Source of the DNA: Chloroflexota bacterium
Lineage (GTDB): Bacteria > Chloroflexota > Dehalococcoidia > UBA2979
NCBI GenBank assembly: GCA_016875635.1
Contig: VGPD01000022.1
Location: forward strand, 1-36,331
Length of the DNA stretch: 36,331 nucleotides
Reading direction: 5' to 3'
A program made the position numbers and the translations under genes. The notes below the pieces were generated by a model. It ran no database searches. It saw only the letters and a list, made by a program, of their open reading frames with translations, and was not told the origin of the DNA. Shown here piece after piece: positions 26,458-34,999 of this stretch (its first letter is position 1; the number at the start of each line of letters is the position of its first letter).

Positions 26458-28172
26458 AGCGGCATATCCGGGGGACGGTCAGGGCGCTCTTCGCCGGGGG
26501 CGGGACGGCCTCGCGCGATCCGTTTCGCCGATTCGACCCGCAGGGCGAAATCGCGGTCGGGCGGCAGCGGCGCGGCGCCCGCCAGCCGCTCACGCAGTTC
26601 CGGCGTCGCCGGTGTGGCTACCTCCCACAACGTCAACGACTCATCGAGGGCAGCCAGCGTTGCGGGGGGCGGCTCATGCCGGCCATAGCGCAGCCGGTCG
26701 AACACGCCGGCTACGCCGGGGAACGGCGCGTCTATGACCTGCTGAGCACGTCCCGCGAATTCAAGGGCGGTCTCGCCAGGCAGACGGGGAAACCCTCGCT
26801 CCTCACCGTCCCGTTCAGCGCGACGCCACAGCGCATAGGCCGGGTGACGGCGCTCCCAGCCACCACGTCCGCGACGCGATCCACGCGGAAAGAGGTCGCG
26901 CAGGAATGACCCGAAGCCTCCCGATGACGACGCGTCGCCGCGCACCTCGGCGACCGGACCCTCGTCGTGAGAACGGCGCGCGAGCATGAGGCGCGCGACC
27001 CGGTAGAGCACCCAGCCAATGAAGAGCGCAGCGATGAATTTCGCACCATTCGCGATCCAGCCGGGCAGCCCGCCCCTCCCCTGGTCCTGCTCGTCCCGCA
27101 ACTGGTCAAGGTTCAGCCCGACCCGACCGAGGTCGTCGAAAACGTTGGTGATCCCCTTCGGCAAGAGGAGGTGGAGGAGGAAGTCCATGACCCAGTAGAG
27201 CGGCGTGATGATGACGATCAGCACGATCTCGACGATCCGCAGCGCCACACTGCCTACGGCCTCCAGCACCACGGAGACGTTCAGGAGGACCGAGAGTCCG
27301 AGCAGGCCAGCCATCACCACGAGCATCCCGATGGTGCCGCCGACGGCGATGAACCAGGGGCCTGGCCGCACCGGACCGTCGGACGGTGCCGTCGCGCGCA
27401 CGTGGTTTGCGACGGCCAGGGCAAGCACCCCACCGACGAACTGCAACACGGCCCAGGGCGCCAGACCGCCCACGTCGCCCGCCGCCGCGACAGCCATCGC
27501 CACCAGAGCGAAGGCAAACCCGACGCCGAACGAGAGCGCGACCCGCTCCACCGTGACGGCGCGCCGTCCAGCCGCCGCGAAGCGGAACCAGACCAGCGCC
27601 AGTCCGAGCATCGTGACCGAGAGGGCGGCGCCGGAGCTGCCGCTGAGATCGGGGTTGTCCAGGAACGCCTTCAGGTCCAGCCGGTCCGAAAAGTACCGGT
27701 TCGGATCGGTCACCAACCCCGCAACGCTCGAGGTGTCCCAGATCCGCAGGTCCCCGGCGATCGCCAGATGCGCGATCACGTTCAGCCCGAGGACAGTTGA
27801 GAAGAGCAAGACCAGCGCACCGGCTGCGCCTTCCAGCCCCAGCCGGGTCGTGCCCCGGATCAACAGGAACCCACCGAATGCCGCGAGGACGACCACGAGC
27901 CAGGACGGGCCGTGCGAGGCCTGTCGCGCCACCTCGATCGCGACCAGGGCGCGCTCGATGGACGCCCGGTCCGCGATCTCGGCTGCGGCGTTCGCCAGCC
28001 GCACGCGTTCCCCCAGCGATTCGAGGAATGCACGCTCGCCGAGCGTGGTGAACACGCGGAGCAGCATGAACCAGGTGAGCGACTCGACGCTGACGTACAA
28101 CGCGTCGAGCAGATCGGTCCGCCACGCGCGACGCGAGCGGGCCCCCGGCGCGTTCACCCCCCGCGCGTTCAT
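26454..28172 (-). CDS. Multi-helix membrane protein with C-terminal DUF4129
   Basis: The 572-aa protein has several hydrophobic helices (about residues 95-135, 185-260, 275-340 and 385-405). A cytoplasmic or extracellular C-terminal region carries the DUF4129 mark RLPGETALEFAGRAQQVID and YGRHEPPPATLAALDES. DUF4129 is typically fused to the transglutaminase-like TgpA or found alone beside MoxR and DUF58; here no transglutaminase triad can be seen. It is the last gene of the MoxR-DUF58 operon and overlaps DUF58 by four bases. The role is probably structural or regulatory in the cell envelope. Confidence 0.8.
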   Translation of the reverse strand: MNARGVNAPGARSRRAWRTDLLDALYVSVESLTWFMLLRVFTTLGERAFLESLGERVRLANAAAEIADRASIERALVAIEVARQASHGPSWLVVVLAAFGGFLLIRGTTRLGLEGAAGALVLLFSTVLGLNVIAHLAIAGDLRIWDTSSVAGLVTDPNRYFSDRLDLKAFLDNPDLSGSSGAALSVTMLGLALVWFRFAAAGRRAVTVERVALSFGVGFAFALVAMAVAAAGDVGGLAPWAVLQFVGGVLALAVANHVRATAPSDGPVRPGPWFIAVGGTIGMLVVMAGLLGLSVLLNVSVVLEAVGSVALRIVEIVLIVIITPLYWVMDFLLHLLLPKGITNVFDDLGRVGLNLDQLRDEQDQGRGGLPGWIANGAKFIAALFIGWVLYRVARLMLARRSHDEGPVAEVRGDASSSGGFGSFLRDLFPRGSRRGRGGWERRHPAYALWRRAERDGEERGFPRLPGETALEFAGRAQQVIDAPFPGVAGVFDRLRYGRHEPPPATLAALDESLTLWEVATPATPELRERLAGAAPLPPDRDFALRVESAKRIARGRPAPGEERPDRPPDMPL

Positions 28173-29431
28173 GGAGTGGCCCCCTCAGGCGCTTCCATGA
28201 CCCCCGCGGCAATCGCCTCGGCCTCCAGCACCTCGACGGCTGCTGCCACCTCGGTGACGTTGATCGGCGCGGGGTCGACGTCCCAGACGCGGCTGCTCGT
28301 CTTCACCACATGTACCCGATGCCCCCTCCCCCGCAGGCGGCGCAGCGTTTCGACGAGCTCGGCGGGCAGCACGGCGGCCACCAGCACAATGGTGGCGCCA
28401 GCCGGGATCGGGTGCGCGGAGTCCTCCAGCGCGTCCGACATCTCGCCGGTGGTGAACGCGGTCACCATCGCCAGCGCCTCCAGCACCCGGTTCAACTGGT
28501 CGGGGCGGCGTCCGGCGCCGATGTGGATCGTGCGGTCGGCGTCCGGAAACGAGCCGTTGGCAATCAGCCCCACGGCCGAACCGGACTCGACCGCCCACGA
28601 GGCGACCGACGCCGCCACGGAGACGCCGCGCTCCAGCAGTACGGGGTCGGAGCCCTGCCAGGAGTAGTCGAAGGTCGGGATGTTGAGCGCGATCACCATC
28701 GCCTGCGCGCGGCTCGGCTCGTATAGCCGCGACTGCATCCGGCCGAGGCGTGCCGTCGCGTGCCAGTCGATCCGATTCATCGGGTCGCCCGGCTGGTAGT
28801 CACGCACGCCGACCACGCGGCTGGGGTCCTCGTAGATGCGTGCGCCACCGCGCTGCTCGCCAAAGGGACGCGCGCTGTCGAACCCCAGGTCGCCCAGCAG
28901 GTAGACGTGCGGGTAGACGACGATCCCGTCCACCGGCCAGCCGGTCTCCTCCTCGCGGTCAAAGAAGCCGAAGAGATCACCGGAACGGAGGCGCGTGGGC
29001 CCCACGCGGAAATAGCCACGCCGGACGGCACGCAATTCCATCGGCCATTCCAGGCGATCGTGCATGCCAAGCGCCGCCGTCCGCTGGAGCAACTGCGTCC
29101 CCGGCGAGCCGCCGGCGTGCGTGCGCACGCCCGTGACGGGCATCCCGCGCGACATCGTCTCGCGCACCTCGATCCAGGGGACGGGGAGCGGCTTCCGGTT
29201 CTCGATGATCAGCGTGAGGCCCGTGCGCTCGCCCACAAAGAGACAATGCTCCACCAGCCGGCGCGAGTACACCACGCGTTCCAGGCAGACTCGCCGCCAC
29301 ATCCGCGCCAGGGCGCCGGTGCCGAACAGCAGCGCGCCGATGATCACGAGCGCCGCGGACCCCGAGGCGAAGCCGACCAGCCCGAGCAGGGCCGAGGCCA
29401 TCAGCCACGACTCCGTGATGATCGACTTCAC
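28169..29431 (-). CDS. DUF58 family protein
   Basis: The 420-aa protein starts with two transmembrane helices (about residues 10-45) followed by a beta-rich stretch and the DUF58 core: RVVGVRDYQPGDPMNRIDWH with ATARLGRMQSRLYEPS. A VWA-like Rossmann domain follows (AMVIALNIPTFD, later ATIVLVAAVLPAELVETLRR) without a clean MIDAS. DUF58 proteins work with a MoxR AAA+ ATPase, perhaps to help assemble or load envelope complexes. The gene lies eight bases after moxR and overlaps the DUF4129 gene by four. The ATG at 29431 has a weak purine tract. Function inferred from family and context. Confidence 0.88.
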   Translation of the reverse strand: MKSIITESWLMASALLGLVGFASGSAALVIIGALLFGTGALARMWRRVCLERVVYSRRLVEHCLFVGERTGLTLIIENRKPLPVPWIEVRETMSRGMPVTGVRTHAGGSPGTQLLQRTAALGMHDRLEWPMELRAVRRGYFRVGPTRLRSGDLFGFFDREEETGWPVDGIVVYPHVYLLGDLGFDSARPFGEQRGGARIYEDPSRVVGVRDYQPGDPMNRIDWHATARLGRMQSRLYEPSRAQAMVIALNIPTFDYSWQGSDPVLLERGVSVAASVASWAVESGSAVGLIANGSFPDADRTIHIGAGRRPDQLNRVLEALAMVTAFTTGEMSDALEDSAHPIPAGATIVLVAAVLPAELVETLRRLRGRGHRVHVVKTSSRVWDVDPAPINVTEVAAAVEVLEAEAIAAGVMEAPEGATP

Positions 29432-29439
29432 GGCCGGGC

Positions 29440-30417
29440 CTACGCCGGGTCGGCCACGGGGACGGGGATGTCGCGCAGGATCTCGTCCAGCACGTCGTCC
29501 GCGGTGCGGCCGCGCAGCCGCGTGTTGCTGGAGAGCAACAGCCGGTGCGCCAGCGCCGGCTGGACCAGCATCTTCACGTCGTCTGGCCGCACATAGTCGC
29601 GGCCCTCGATGGCAGCACGGGCGCGGGCGGCGCGAAACAACGCCAGCGAAGCACGCGGGCTTGCCCCGAGGTCGAACGCGCCATGGGCACGCGTCGCCCT
29701 CACGATCGCGACCGCGTATTCCGCGACGGCATCCTCCACATGGATGTGGGGGAGCGCCTCGGCCAGCGCGACGAGGTCGGCACTGGAAACGACCGGGCGC
29801 AGATCCCCCAGCGGCGAGTGTGTCTCGAACCGCCGCAGGATCGCTACCTCGTTGTCCTCGGTCGGGTAGCCGACTTTCAGGCGGAGCAGGAAGCGGTCAA
29901 GTTGCGCCTCCGGCAACGGGAACGTGCCTTCGAGTTCGACAGGGTTCTGCGTCGCGAGCACGACGAAGGGCGAGGGAAGCGGCCGCGTCTCGCCGTCGAT
30001 GGTGACCGTGCGCTCTTCCATCGCCTCGAGGAGGGCGGACTGCGTACGCGGCGTCGCGCGGTTGATCTCGTCGGCCAGCACCACATTCGCCTCGATCGGG
30101 CCGGGCCGGAACTCGAAGCGACTGCTGGCCTGCGAGTAGTAGTTGAGCCCGAGCACGTCCGAGGGCATCAGGTCGGGTGTGAACTGGATCCGCCGAAACG
30201 TCCCGCCGATCGAGGCGGCAAAGGCCCGCGCCATCGTGGTCTTCCCGGTGCCGGGGACGTCCTCCAGCAGCACATGCCCGCCGGCCAGCACCGCGACCAG
30301 GACGAGGTCAACCGCCTGTTCTGCCCCGACCACCACCTGGCCCACGCTCGCGCGGATCCGCTCGGCGGCCTGCTGGATCGTCGCGGCGGCGGCGGCGCCG
30401 TCTCGCGCTGCGGTCAT
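29440..30417 (-). CDS. MoxR-family AAA+ ATPase
   Basis: The 325-aa protein is an AAA+ chaperone of the MoxR group: Walker A EDVPGTGKT (residues 52-60), Walker B VVLADEINRATPRTQSALLE (113 onward), a sensor-1 Asn in VLATQNPVELEGTFPLPEAQ and the Arg finger context in LDRFLLRLKVGYP. The C-terminal lid helices follow. MoxR proteins usually act with DUF58/VWA partners, which is the arrangement here. GAGGAGG five bases before ATG 30417 sets the start; the long upstream frame is a shadow. The 100-base gap to the divergent DinB-like gene contains repeated CGTCCCG boxes. Confidence 0.93.
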   Translation of the reverse strand: MTAARDGAAAAATIQQAAERIRASVGQVVVGAEQAVDLVLVAVLAGGHVLLEDVPGTGKTTMARAFAASIGGTFRRIQFTPDLMPSDVLGLNYYSQASSRFEFRPGPIEANVVLADEINRATPRTQSALLEAMEERTVTIDGETRPLPSPFVVLATQNPVELEGTFPLPEAQLDRFLLRLKVGYPTEDNEVAILRRFETHSPLGDLRPVVSSADLVALAEALPHIHVEDAVAEYAVAIVRATRAHGAFDLGASPRASLALFRAARARAAIEGRDYVRPDDVKMLVQPALAHRLLLSSNTRLRGRTADDVLDEILRDIPVPVADPA

Positions 30418-30467
30418 CGAAGCCTCCTCGGGGCAGGTGGTGCCGGGCACGATAGCAGAGGTTCGGC

Positions 30468-30509
30468 CGTCCCGATGTCCGCCCGCTCGTCCCGGTACAA
30501 TGCGGGACG
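30468..30509. promoter_or_regulatory. Three CGTCCCG boxes around a TACAAT hexamer in the moxR/DinB-like divergent promoter region
   Basis: CGTCCCG occurs at 30468-30474 and 30488-30494, exactly 20 bases apart. CGGGACG (its complement) is at 30503-30509, making a perfect 7-base inverted repeat with an 8-base spacer holding TACAAT (30496-30501), a good -10 match. The next bases are the GGAGG ribosome-binding site of the DinB-like gene. A regulator bound here would cover that promoter; the outer box lies toward moxR. The palindrome is seen; a protein binding it is inference. Confidence 0.45.
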
Positions 30510-30517
30510 GAGGAGCC

Positions 30518-31003
30518 ATGAGCGACGAACAGACACGGGCGGCGGCGCTGGCGCGCGAATGGCGCGAGCTGCGGGGCACGCTCCTCGGACTCACCGAGCA
30601 GTTGCCGGAGACGGGACTGGGACGCGCGACCGAGCGGGCGGGCTGGACGATCCGCCACGAACTCGCGTACCTCGCCGTCCTCGACCGCGATGTCGCCCAC
30701 GTCTTCGAGCGCGCCGCCTCCGGCGCGGCCGAGGCCATCGACGAGGCACGCGAGGCGATCGCCCTGCGGCGGATGCGCGGGCAGGCGATGTTCGCGGCGC
30801 AGGAGCTCCGCCTCGCCGCGATGCGCCAATACCTCGCCAACGCGGGGGAGCGCGCCGCCGCCACCATCGAAGGGCAGGCCGGGTTGCTCAACCACCCCGT
30901 ACGCGTCGTCGGGCGGGAGGCCACGACCGTCGTCGGGCACCTGGAGCACGCCCTGGCCCGCGCCCGGGAGGGCGTCGCCACGCTGCGCGACGCCGTCCGG
31001 TAG
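30518..31003 (+). CDS. DinB/mycothiol-maleylpyruvate-isomerase-like helical bundle protein
   Basis: The 161-aa product is almost all helical with the DinB-superfamily opening: LRGTLLGLTEQLPETGLGRA, then GWTIRHELAYLAVLDRDVAH, where His at the end of helix two is a usual metal ligand, and a C-terminal VVGHLEHALARA with a second His pair. Such proteins are small metal-dependent transferases or stress-induced proteins. The ATG at 30518 has a strong GGAGG five to nine bases upstream. It is divergent from moxR and is followed 76 bases later by the GltD-like gene. The exact family is not certain. Confidence 0.68.
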   Translation: MSDEQTRAAALAREWRELRGTLLGLTEQLPETGLGRATERAGWTIRHELAYLAVLDRDVAHVFERAASGAAEAIDEAREAIALRRMRGQAMFAAQELRLAAMRQYLANAGERAAATIEGQAGLLNHPVRVVGREATTVVGHLEHALARAREGVATLRDAVR

Positions 31004-31079
31004 CCATGCACAGCGCCACGGCTTCCGGCCCTGTGTCTGGTAACCTCATTGCTCCTACGGATCGCACAGGAGTAGGCGC

Positions 31080-32540
31080 GTGACGACCGATAACCCGACC
31101 AACATCGTCTTCAACCGCCTCGCGATCGCGCGCGTCTCCGTGCCCAAGCAGAAGCCCGAAGAACGCGTCAAGAACTTCGACGAGACCTACCTTTCGTTGA
31201 ACCTCGATGTCGCGATCGTCGAGGCGCAGCGCTGCATCGACTGCCCCTCCGCCCCCTGCATGGACGCATGCCCGGTGCACAACGACATCCCGACCGCCCT
31301 GAAGCGGCTCGAGGACGGCGACATCCTGGGCGCCGCTGCGAAATTCCGCGAGACCTCGACGCTGCCCGAGATGTGCGGGCGCCTCTGTCCGCAGGAGTCG
31401 CTCTGCGAGGGCGCCTGCGTCGTCGGCTTCGCCATCCGGCCGGACGGCTCATCGCAGCCGCCGGTCGCCATCGGCCGGCTGGAGTCCTTCATCGCGGACA
31501 ATCAGCGGAAGATGACCGGCGGCTTCCCGGTGCAGATGCGCCTGCCCTCCACCGGCCGGAAGGTCGCGATCGTCGGCAGCGGCCCGGCCGGCCTCACGGT
31601 CGCCGAGGAACTCCAGATCCGCGGCCACACCTGCGCCGTGTACGACCTCTGGCCCGAGCCGGGCGGGGTCCTGCGCTACGGCATCCCCTCGTTCAAGATG
31701 AGCAAGGAGATCCTCGACCAGAAACTGCAGTCGCTCCGCGACATGGGGATCACCTTCGTCCAGAACACGCGCGTCGGGAAGGACGTCAGCCTGCAGGAGC
31801 TGCACGACCGCGACGGCTTCGACGTGATCTTCGTCGGCACGGGGGCGGGTGTCGGCAACGCGCTGCGAGTCCCGGGCGAGGAGCTGGCGAACGTCTACCA
31901 GGCCACGGACTTCCTCGTGCGCGGCAACCTGTCGCCCGAAGAACTGCCCGAGGACCAGCGCGAGCGCCCGTACGTCGGCCAGCACGTCGTGGTCGTCGGC
32001 GGCGGCGACACCTCAATGGACTGCGTGCGCACCGCCGTCCGTCTCGGCGCCACCCACGTGACCTGCGTCTACCGCCGCACCGAGGCCGAGATGCTGGGGC
32101 GCTCCGAGGAGCGCAACCACGCGCGCGAGGAGGGCGTCGTCTTCTCCTACCTCACGACGCCCACGAAGTTCCTCGGCGACGACCAGGGCCGCGCGAGCGC
32201 CGTCGAACTGGTGAAGATGGAACTGTCCGATCCGGACGAGTCCGGACGCCGCCGCCCCGTGACTGTCCTGGGCTCCGAGTACACGATCCCGGCGGACGCC
32301 ATCGTGATCGCCATCGGCTACAACGCCGACCAGGAGTTCGCGGAGGAAGCGCCGGTCGAGACCGACCGCTGGGGCCTCGTGAAGGTGGACACGCGCACCG
32401 GCCAGACGAACATCCCGTACATCTTCGCCGGCGGAGACGTCGTGAACGGCGCCGACCTCGTCGTCACCGCCATCCGCGACGGCAAGAAGGCCGCGACCTG
32501 GGTCAACACCTACCTCAGCGGGCTGCGCCCGAAGAAGTAG
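31080..32540 (+). CDS. gltD: Glutamate synthase small-subunit-like (GltD) Fe-S flavoprotein
   Basis: The 486-aa protein is an FAD/NAD(P)H oxidoreductase of the GltD group. Cysteines 52, 55, 60, 64 and 99, 103, 109, 113 form the two N-terminal [4Fe-4S] clusters (CIDCPSAPCMDAC, CGRLCPQESLCEGAC). FAD-binding VGSGPAG lies at 166-171 and the NAD(P)H site at VVVVGGGDTSMDCVRTA, with a final GATG-like IFAGGDVVNGADLVV. It would pass electrons to a glutamate-synthase large subunit; the only such candidate in this window is the FMN protein at 3445-4941. GTG 31080 with AGGAG upstream is the start. Homologues also serve other enzymes (dihydropyrimidine dehydrogenase, NfnB), so the partner is not fixed. 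Confidence 0.9.
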   Translation: MTTDNPTNIVFNRLAIARVSVPKQKPEERVKNFDETYLSLNLDVAIVEAQRCIDCPSAPCMDACPVHNDIPTALKRLEDGDILGAAAKFRETSTLPEMCGRLCPQESLCEGACVVGFAIRPDGSSQPPVAIGRLESFIADNQRKMTGGFPVQMRLPSTGRKVAIVGSGPAGLTVAEELQIRGHTCAVYDLWPEPGGVLRYGIPSFKMSKEILDQKLQSLRDMGITFVQNTRVGKDVSLQELHDRDGFDVIFVGTGAGVGNALRVPGEELANVYQATDFLVRGNLSPEELPEDQRERPYVGQHVVVVGGGDTSMDCVRTAVRLGATHVTCVYRRTEAEMLGRSEERNHAREEGVVFSYLTTPTKFLGDDQGRASAVELVKMELSDPDESGRRRPVTVLGSEYTIPADAIVIAIGYNADQEFAEEAPVETDRWGLVKVDTRTGQTNIPYIFAGGDVVNGADLVVTAIRDGKKAATWVNTYLSGLRPKK

Positions 32541-32548
32541 CCCTCGCG

Positions 32549-33229
32549 TTACCTCGCCATCGAGGCGGTCGTGATGACGTGCGCTCGCCAGTAGTGGTTC
32601 GTCTTCGCCACCACCGTGATCACCGACTTCACCTCGTTCTTCAGCGTGAACGACGGCGAGGCGGGCACCATCAGCCGCTCGTCCTCGAACTTCGCCTCCA
32701 CGTTCTCGAGGATGATCGTGGCGCACATCCACGCGGCCATCGCCCGCGAGTGGCAGGTGATCGTGAGCCAGCCGGGCTCGTCCTCGTCCACCTCGGAGTA
32801 GAGGCCCGTCGTCATCCAGATGCCGCGGCGGATCTCGTCGATCGCGTCGAAACCCTCGGTGGCGGGCGCGTCGAGGGGCGCCACGCCGAGCGCGGAGTCG
32901 ATGCCCCGGTGCGGGGGGCCGCCGTAGAGCGCCAGCTCGCAGAAGCCCTCCCACATCGCGCGCCAGTCCGGACGGCCGTCCGGCTGGTAGACGAAGTCGG
33001 CGGAGGACATCGTCGCGGCCTGCGGCGGGGCCGGGGCGAGCACCTCGATCGGCGGGTCCGAGGGCGACGGCTCCGCGCCCATGCGCGCCGCCATCAGCGA
33101 CTCCGGCCGAGCGAAGACGAACTCCACCGGCTCTTCGAGGAAGGTGGCGAACGAGGTGGCCAGCTCGCGGCAGTCCTGGATCCGCTCGAACGGCACGGTG
33201 TTCTCGACGACGATCAGCATGCGTGACAC
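32549..33229 (-). CDS. Uncharacterised protein, two-part, function unknown
   Basis: The 226-aa protein is not a family I can name. The N-terminal 75 residues (MLIVVENTVPFERIQDCREL, FVFARPESLMAARMG) look like a small alpha/beta domain. A Pro/Ala linker follows, then a second domain with GPPHRGIDSALG, MTTGLYSEVDEDEPGWLTITC, SRAMAAWMCATIILENVEA and SVITVVAKTNHYW. The repeated aromatic and acidic positions suggest a ligand-binding or enzyme fold. GTG 33229 has AGGAG six bases upstream; ATG 33220 is the alternative. Its stop is eight bases from the convergent gltD stop. Gene neighbours give no functional clue. Confidence 0.65.
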   Translation of the reverse strand: MSRMLIVVENTVPFERIQDCRELATSFATFLEEPVEFVFARPESLMAARMGAEPSPSDPPIEVLAPAPPQAATMSSADFVYQPDGRPDWRAMWEGFCELALYGGPPHRGIDSALGVAPLDAPATEGFDAIDEIRRGIWMTTGLYSEVDEDEPGWLTITCHSRAMAAWMCATIILENVEAKFEDERLMVPASPSFTLKNEVKSVITVVAKTNHYWRAHVITTASMAR

Positions 33230-33362
33230 GGCGGGCTCCTCGGGGCTGCGCCACCACCATCTCCCGTCCTGAGAATGTTCGCAAGACGCCATGCCTTAAC
33301 CTGACCGCACTCTGCCGTGCCGGGCCATGCCCGCGCCACGAGCGCCGCGACGAGGGAATCGG

Positions 33363-33653
33363 ATGCCGATCTACGCCTACCGCTGCCCCATCTGCGGGGC
33401 CGACTTCGAGGTCTCGCGCCGCCTCGCGGACCGGGCGGCGCCCGCCTTCTGCCCGGCGGACGGCGCGGAGGGGAAGCGGCTGATGACTGCGCCGAACGTC
33501 GGCGGCCTGGCGGTCGACCCGGCGAGCGCCCCGAAGGCCCCGGCGCCAGCGACGAAGTCGTGGAGCCACTTCGGCCACAGCCACACCGGCGGCGGCGGCA
33601 CGCACTCGCATGGGGCGCCGCCCGCGCCCCCCGCCCCGCCGCCCAGCGCCTGA
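33363..33653 (+). CDS. FmdB-type putative regulatory zinc ribbon protein
   Basis: The 96-aa protein begins with the FmdB/CxxC_CXXC_SSSS signature: MPIYAYRCPICGADFEVSRR with CPIC as the first knuckle; the second pair is only partial here (AFCPADG, a single Cys). The C-terminal half is low-complexity, rich in Pro, Ala, Gly and His (HSHTGGGGTHSHGAPPAPPA). Typical FmdB proteins have two CxxC pairs, so zinc binding may be weakened or completed by His. ATG 33363 is chosen since MPIYAYRC is the family start. It precedes cinA by 99 bases. Confidence 0.8.
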   Translation: MPIYAYRCPICGADFEVSRRLADRAAPAFCPADGAEGKRLMTAPNVGGLAVDPASAPKAPAPATKSWSHFGHSHTGGGGTHSHGAPPAPPAPPPSA

Positions 33654-33752
33654 CGACGCCCCGGCAGACGCTGCGCGGGAGAAGCCGCCCCTCGCGGTAT
33701 CCTCCCCCTCACGAACACCTCGGGCGCGGCCCGGGGCAGCGAGGGGGCGGGC

Positions 33753-34991
33753 ATGCGCGCGGAAGTCCTGAGCATCGGCACCGAGATCATGTTCGGTGAG
33801 ATCACCGACACGAACGCCGCGTTCATCGCGGGGCAACTGCCGCAGTACGGAATCGACCTGCTGTACGTCTCCCAGACCGGGGACAACCCGGGACGGATGA
33901 AGGAACTGTTCGACCGCGCCTGGAGCCGCTCCGACTACATCTTCGTCACGGGCGGCCTTGGCCCCACCGAGGACGACATCACTCGCGAGATGATCGGCGA
34001 TATGCTCGGCGAGACGCTGACCGTCGACCCGGAGCAGGAGCGCCTCCTGCGCGCACGCATGGAGGCCAGCGGCCGCCGCATGCCCGAGCGCAACATCAAG
34101 CAGGCGATGCTCATCCCCTCCGCGCGCGCCCTCCCCAACCCCCGAGGCACGGCACCCGGCTGGTGGGTCGAGCGTGACCGCAAGGTGATCGTCGTGATGC
34201 CCGGCCCGCCCGCCGAGATGAACCGCATGTGGGAGCACGAGGTCGCCCCCGAACTCGAACGGCGGGCCGACTCGATCCTCGTGAGCCGCACCCTGAAGAC
34301 GACCGGTCTCGGCGAGAGCGCGGTGGACGAGATGCTCTCGCCGCTGCTGAAGGGCACCAACCCCAGCATCGGCATCTACCACCGCGCGGACGGCGTCCAC
34401 GCCCGCATCGCGGCGAAGGCGAAGACCCGCGAAGAGGCATGGCACCTCATCCGCCCCGTGGAGGAGCAGGCGCGCGCGATCCTCGGCCACGCGGTCTGGG
34501 GCGTCGACGACGAGACGCTCGCCGCCGCCATCGGCAACATGCTGCGCGAGCAGGGCCTGACCATCGCGCTGATGGAGAGCGCGACCGGCGGCGCGATCGC
34601 CAGCGCGATCACCGACGTCGACGGCTCATCCGACTACTTCAAGGGCTCGCTCGTCACCTACGCCACCGAGGCGAAGATCGCGAACGGCGTCCCCGCGGAG
34701 ATCCCCGCGACGCACGGCGTGATCTCCCGTGAGACCGCCGAGGCGATGGCCGCCGCCACCCGCCTCCGCCTCAACGCCTCGCTCGGCCTCGGCATCACCG
34801 GCATCGCCGGCGGCAACGAGGTCGAGGGCCAGCCCCCCGGCACGATGCACATCGCCCTCACCGACGGCACCCGCACCGAGTACAGCCTCACCCGCTACTA
34901 CCAGGGCCGCGAAGCAGCGAAGAAGCGCGCCGTCCTCAACGCCCTCACGCTGGTACGGACGTACCTGATGGCTCGGGCTGCGGAGGGATAG
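33753..34991 (+). CDS. cinA: CinA-like competence/damage-inducible protein with C-terminal nicotinamide-nucleotide amidase domain
   Basis: The 412-aa protein has both CinA parts. The N-terminal MoaB/Mog-like domain (about residues 1-170) carries LSIGTEIMFGEITDTN and VTGGLGPTEDDITRE. A linker is followed by the C-terminal PncC-type domain (about 255-412: MESATGG, DGSSDYFKGSLVTYATEAK, GITGIAGGNEVEGQPPGT). CinA recycles NMN and can remove ADP-ribose pyrophosphate-like products. The usual ESCTGG loop reads ESATGG (Ala 277 for Cys); many CinA proteins vary here, so activity is still plausible. ATG 33753 follows a GGGGGCGGGC stretch. The stop lies inside the ribosome-binding site of the next gene. 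Confidence 0.92.
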   Translation: MRAEVLSIGTEIMFGEITDTNAAFIAGQLPQYGIDLLYVSQTGDNPGRMKELFDRAWSRSDYIFVTGGLGPTEDDITREMIGDMLGETLTVDPEQERLLRARMEASGRRMPERNIKQAMLIPSARALPNPRGTAPGWWVERDRKVIVVMPGPPAEMNRMWEHEVAPELERRADSILVSRTLKTTGLGESAVDEMLSPLLKGTNPSIGIYHRADGVHARIAAKAKTREEAWHLIRPVEEQARAILGHAVWGVDDETLAAAIGNMLREQGLTIALMESATGGAIASAITDVDGSSDYFKGSLVTYATEAKIANGVPAEIPATHGVISRETAEAMAAATRLRLNASLGLGITGIAGGNEVEGQPPGTMHIALTDGTRTEYSLTRYYQGREAAKKRAVLNALTLVRTYLMARAAEG

Positions 34992-34999
34992 GAGCACGG

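Noticed and set aside
31268-33226. 652-codon plus-strand frame in gltD and beyond
   Set aside because: Out-of-frame reading of gltD, Arg-rich, no protein-like blocks.
32013-34490. 825-codon minus-strand frame across gltD, zinc ribbon and cinA
   Set aside because: Antisense to three recognised genes; low-complexity composition.
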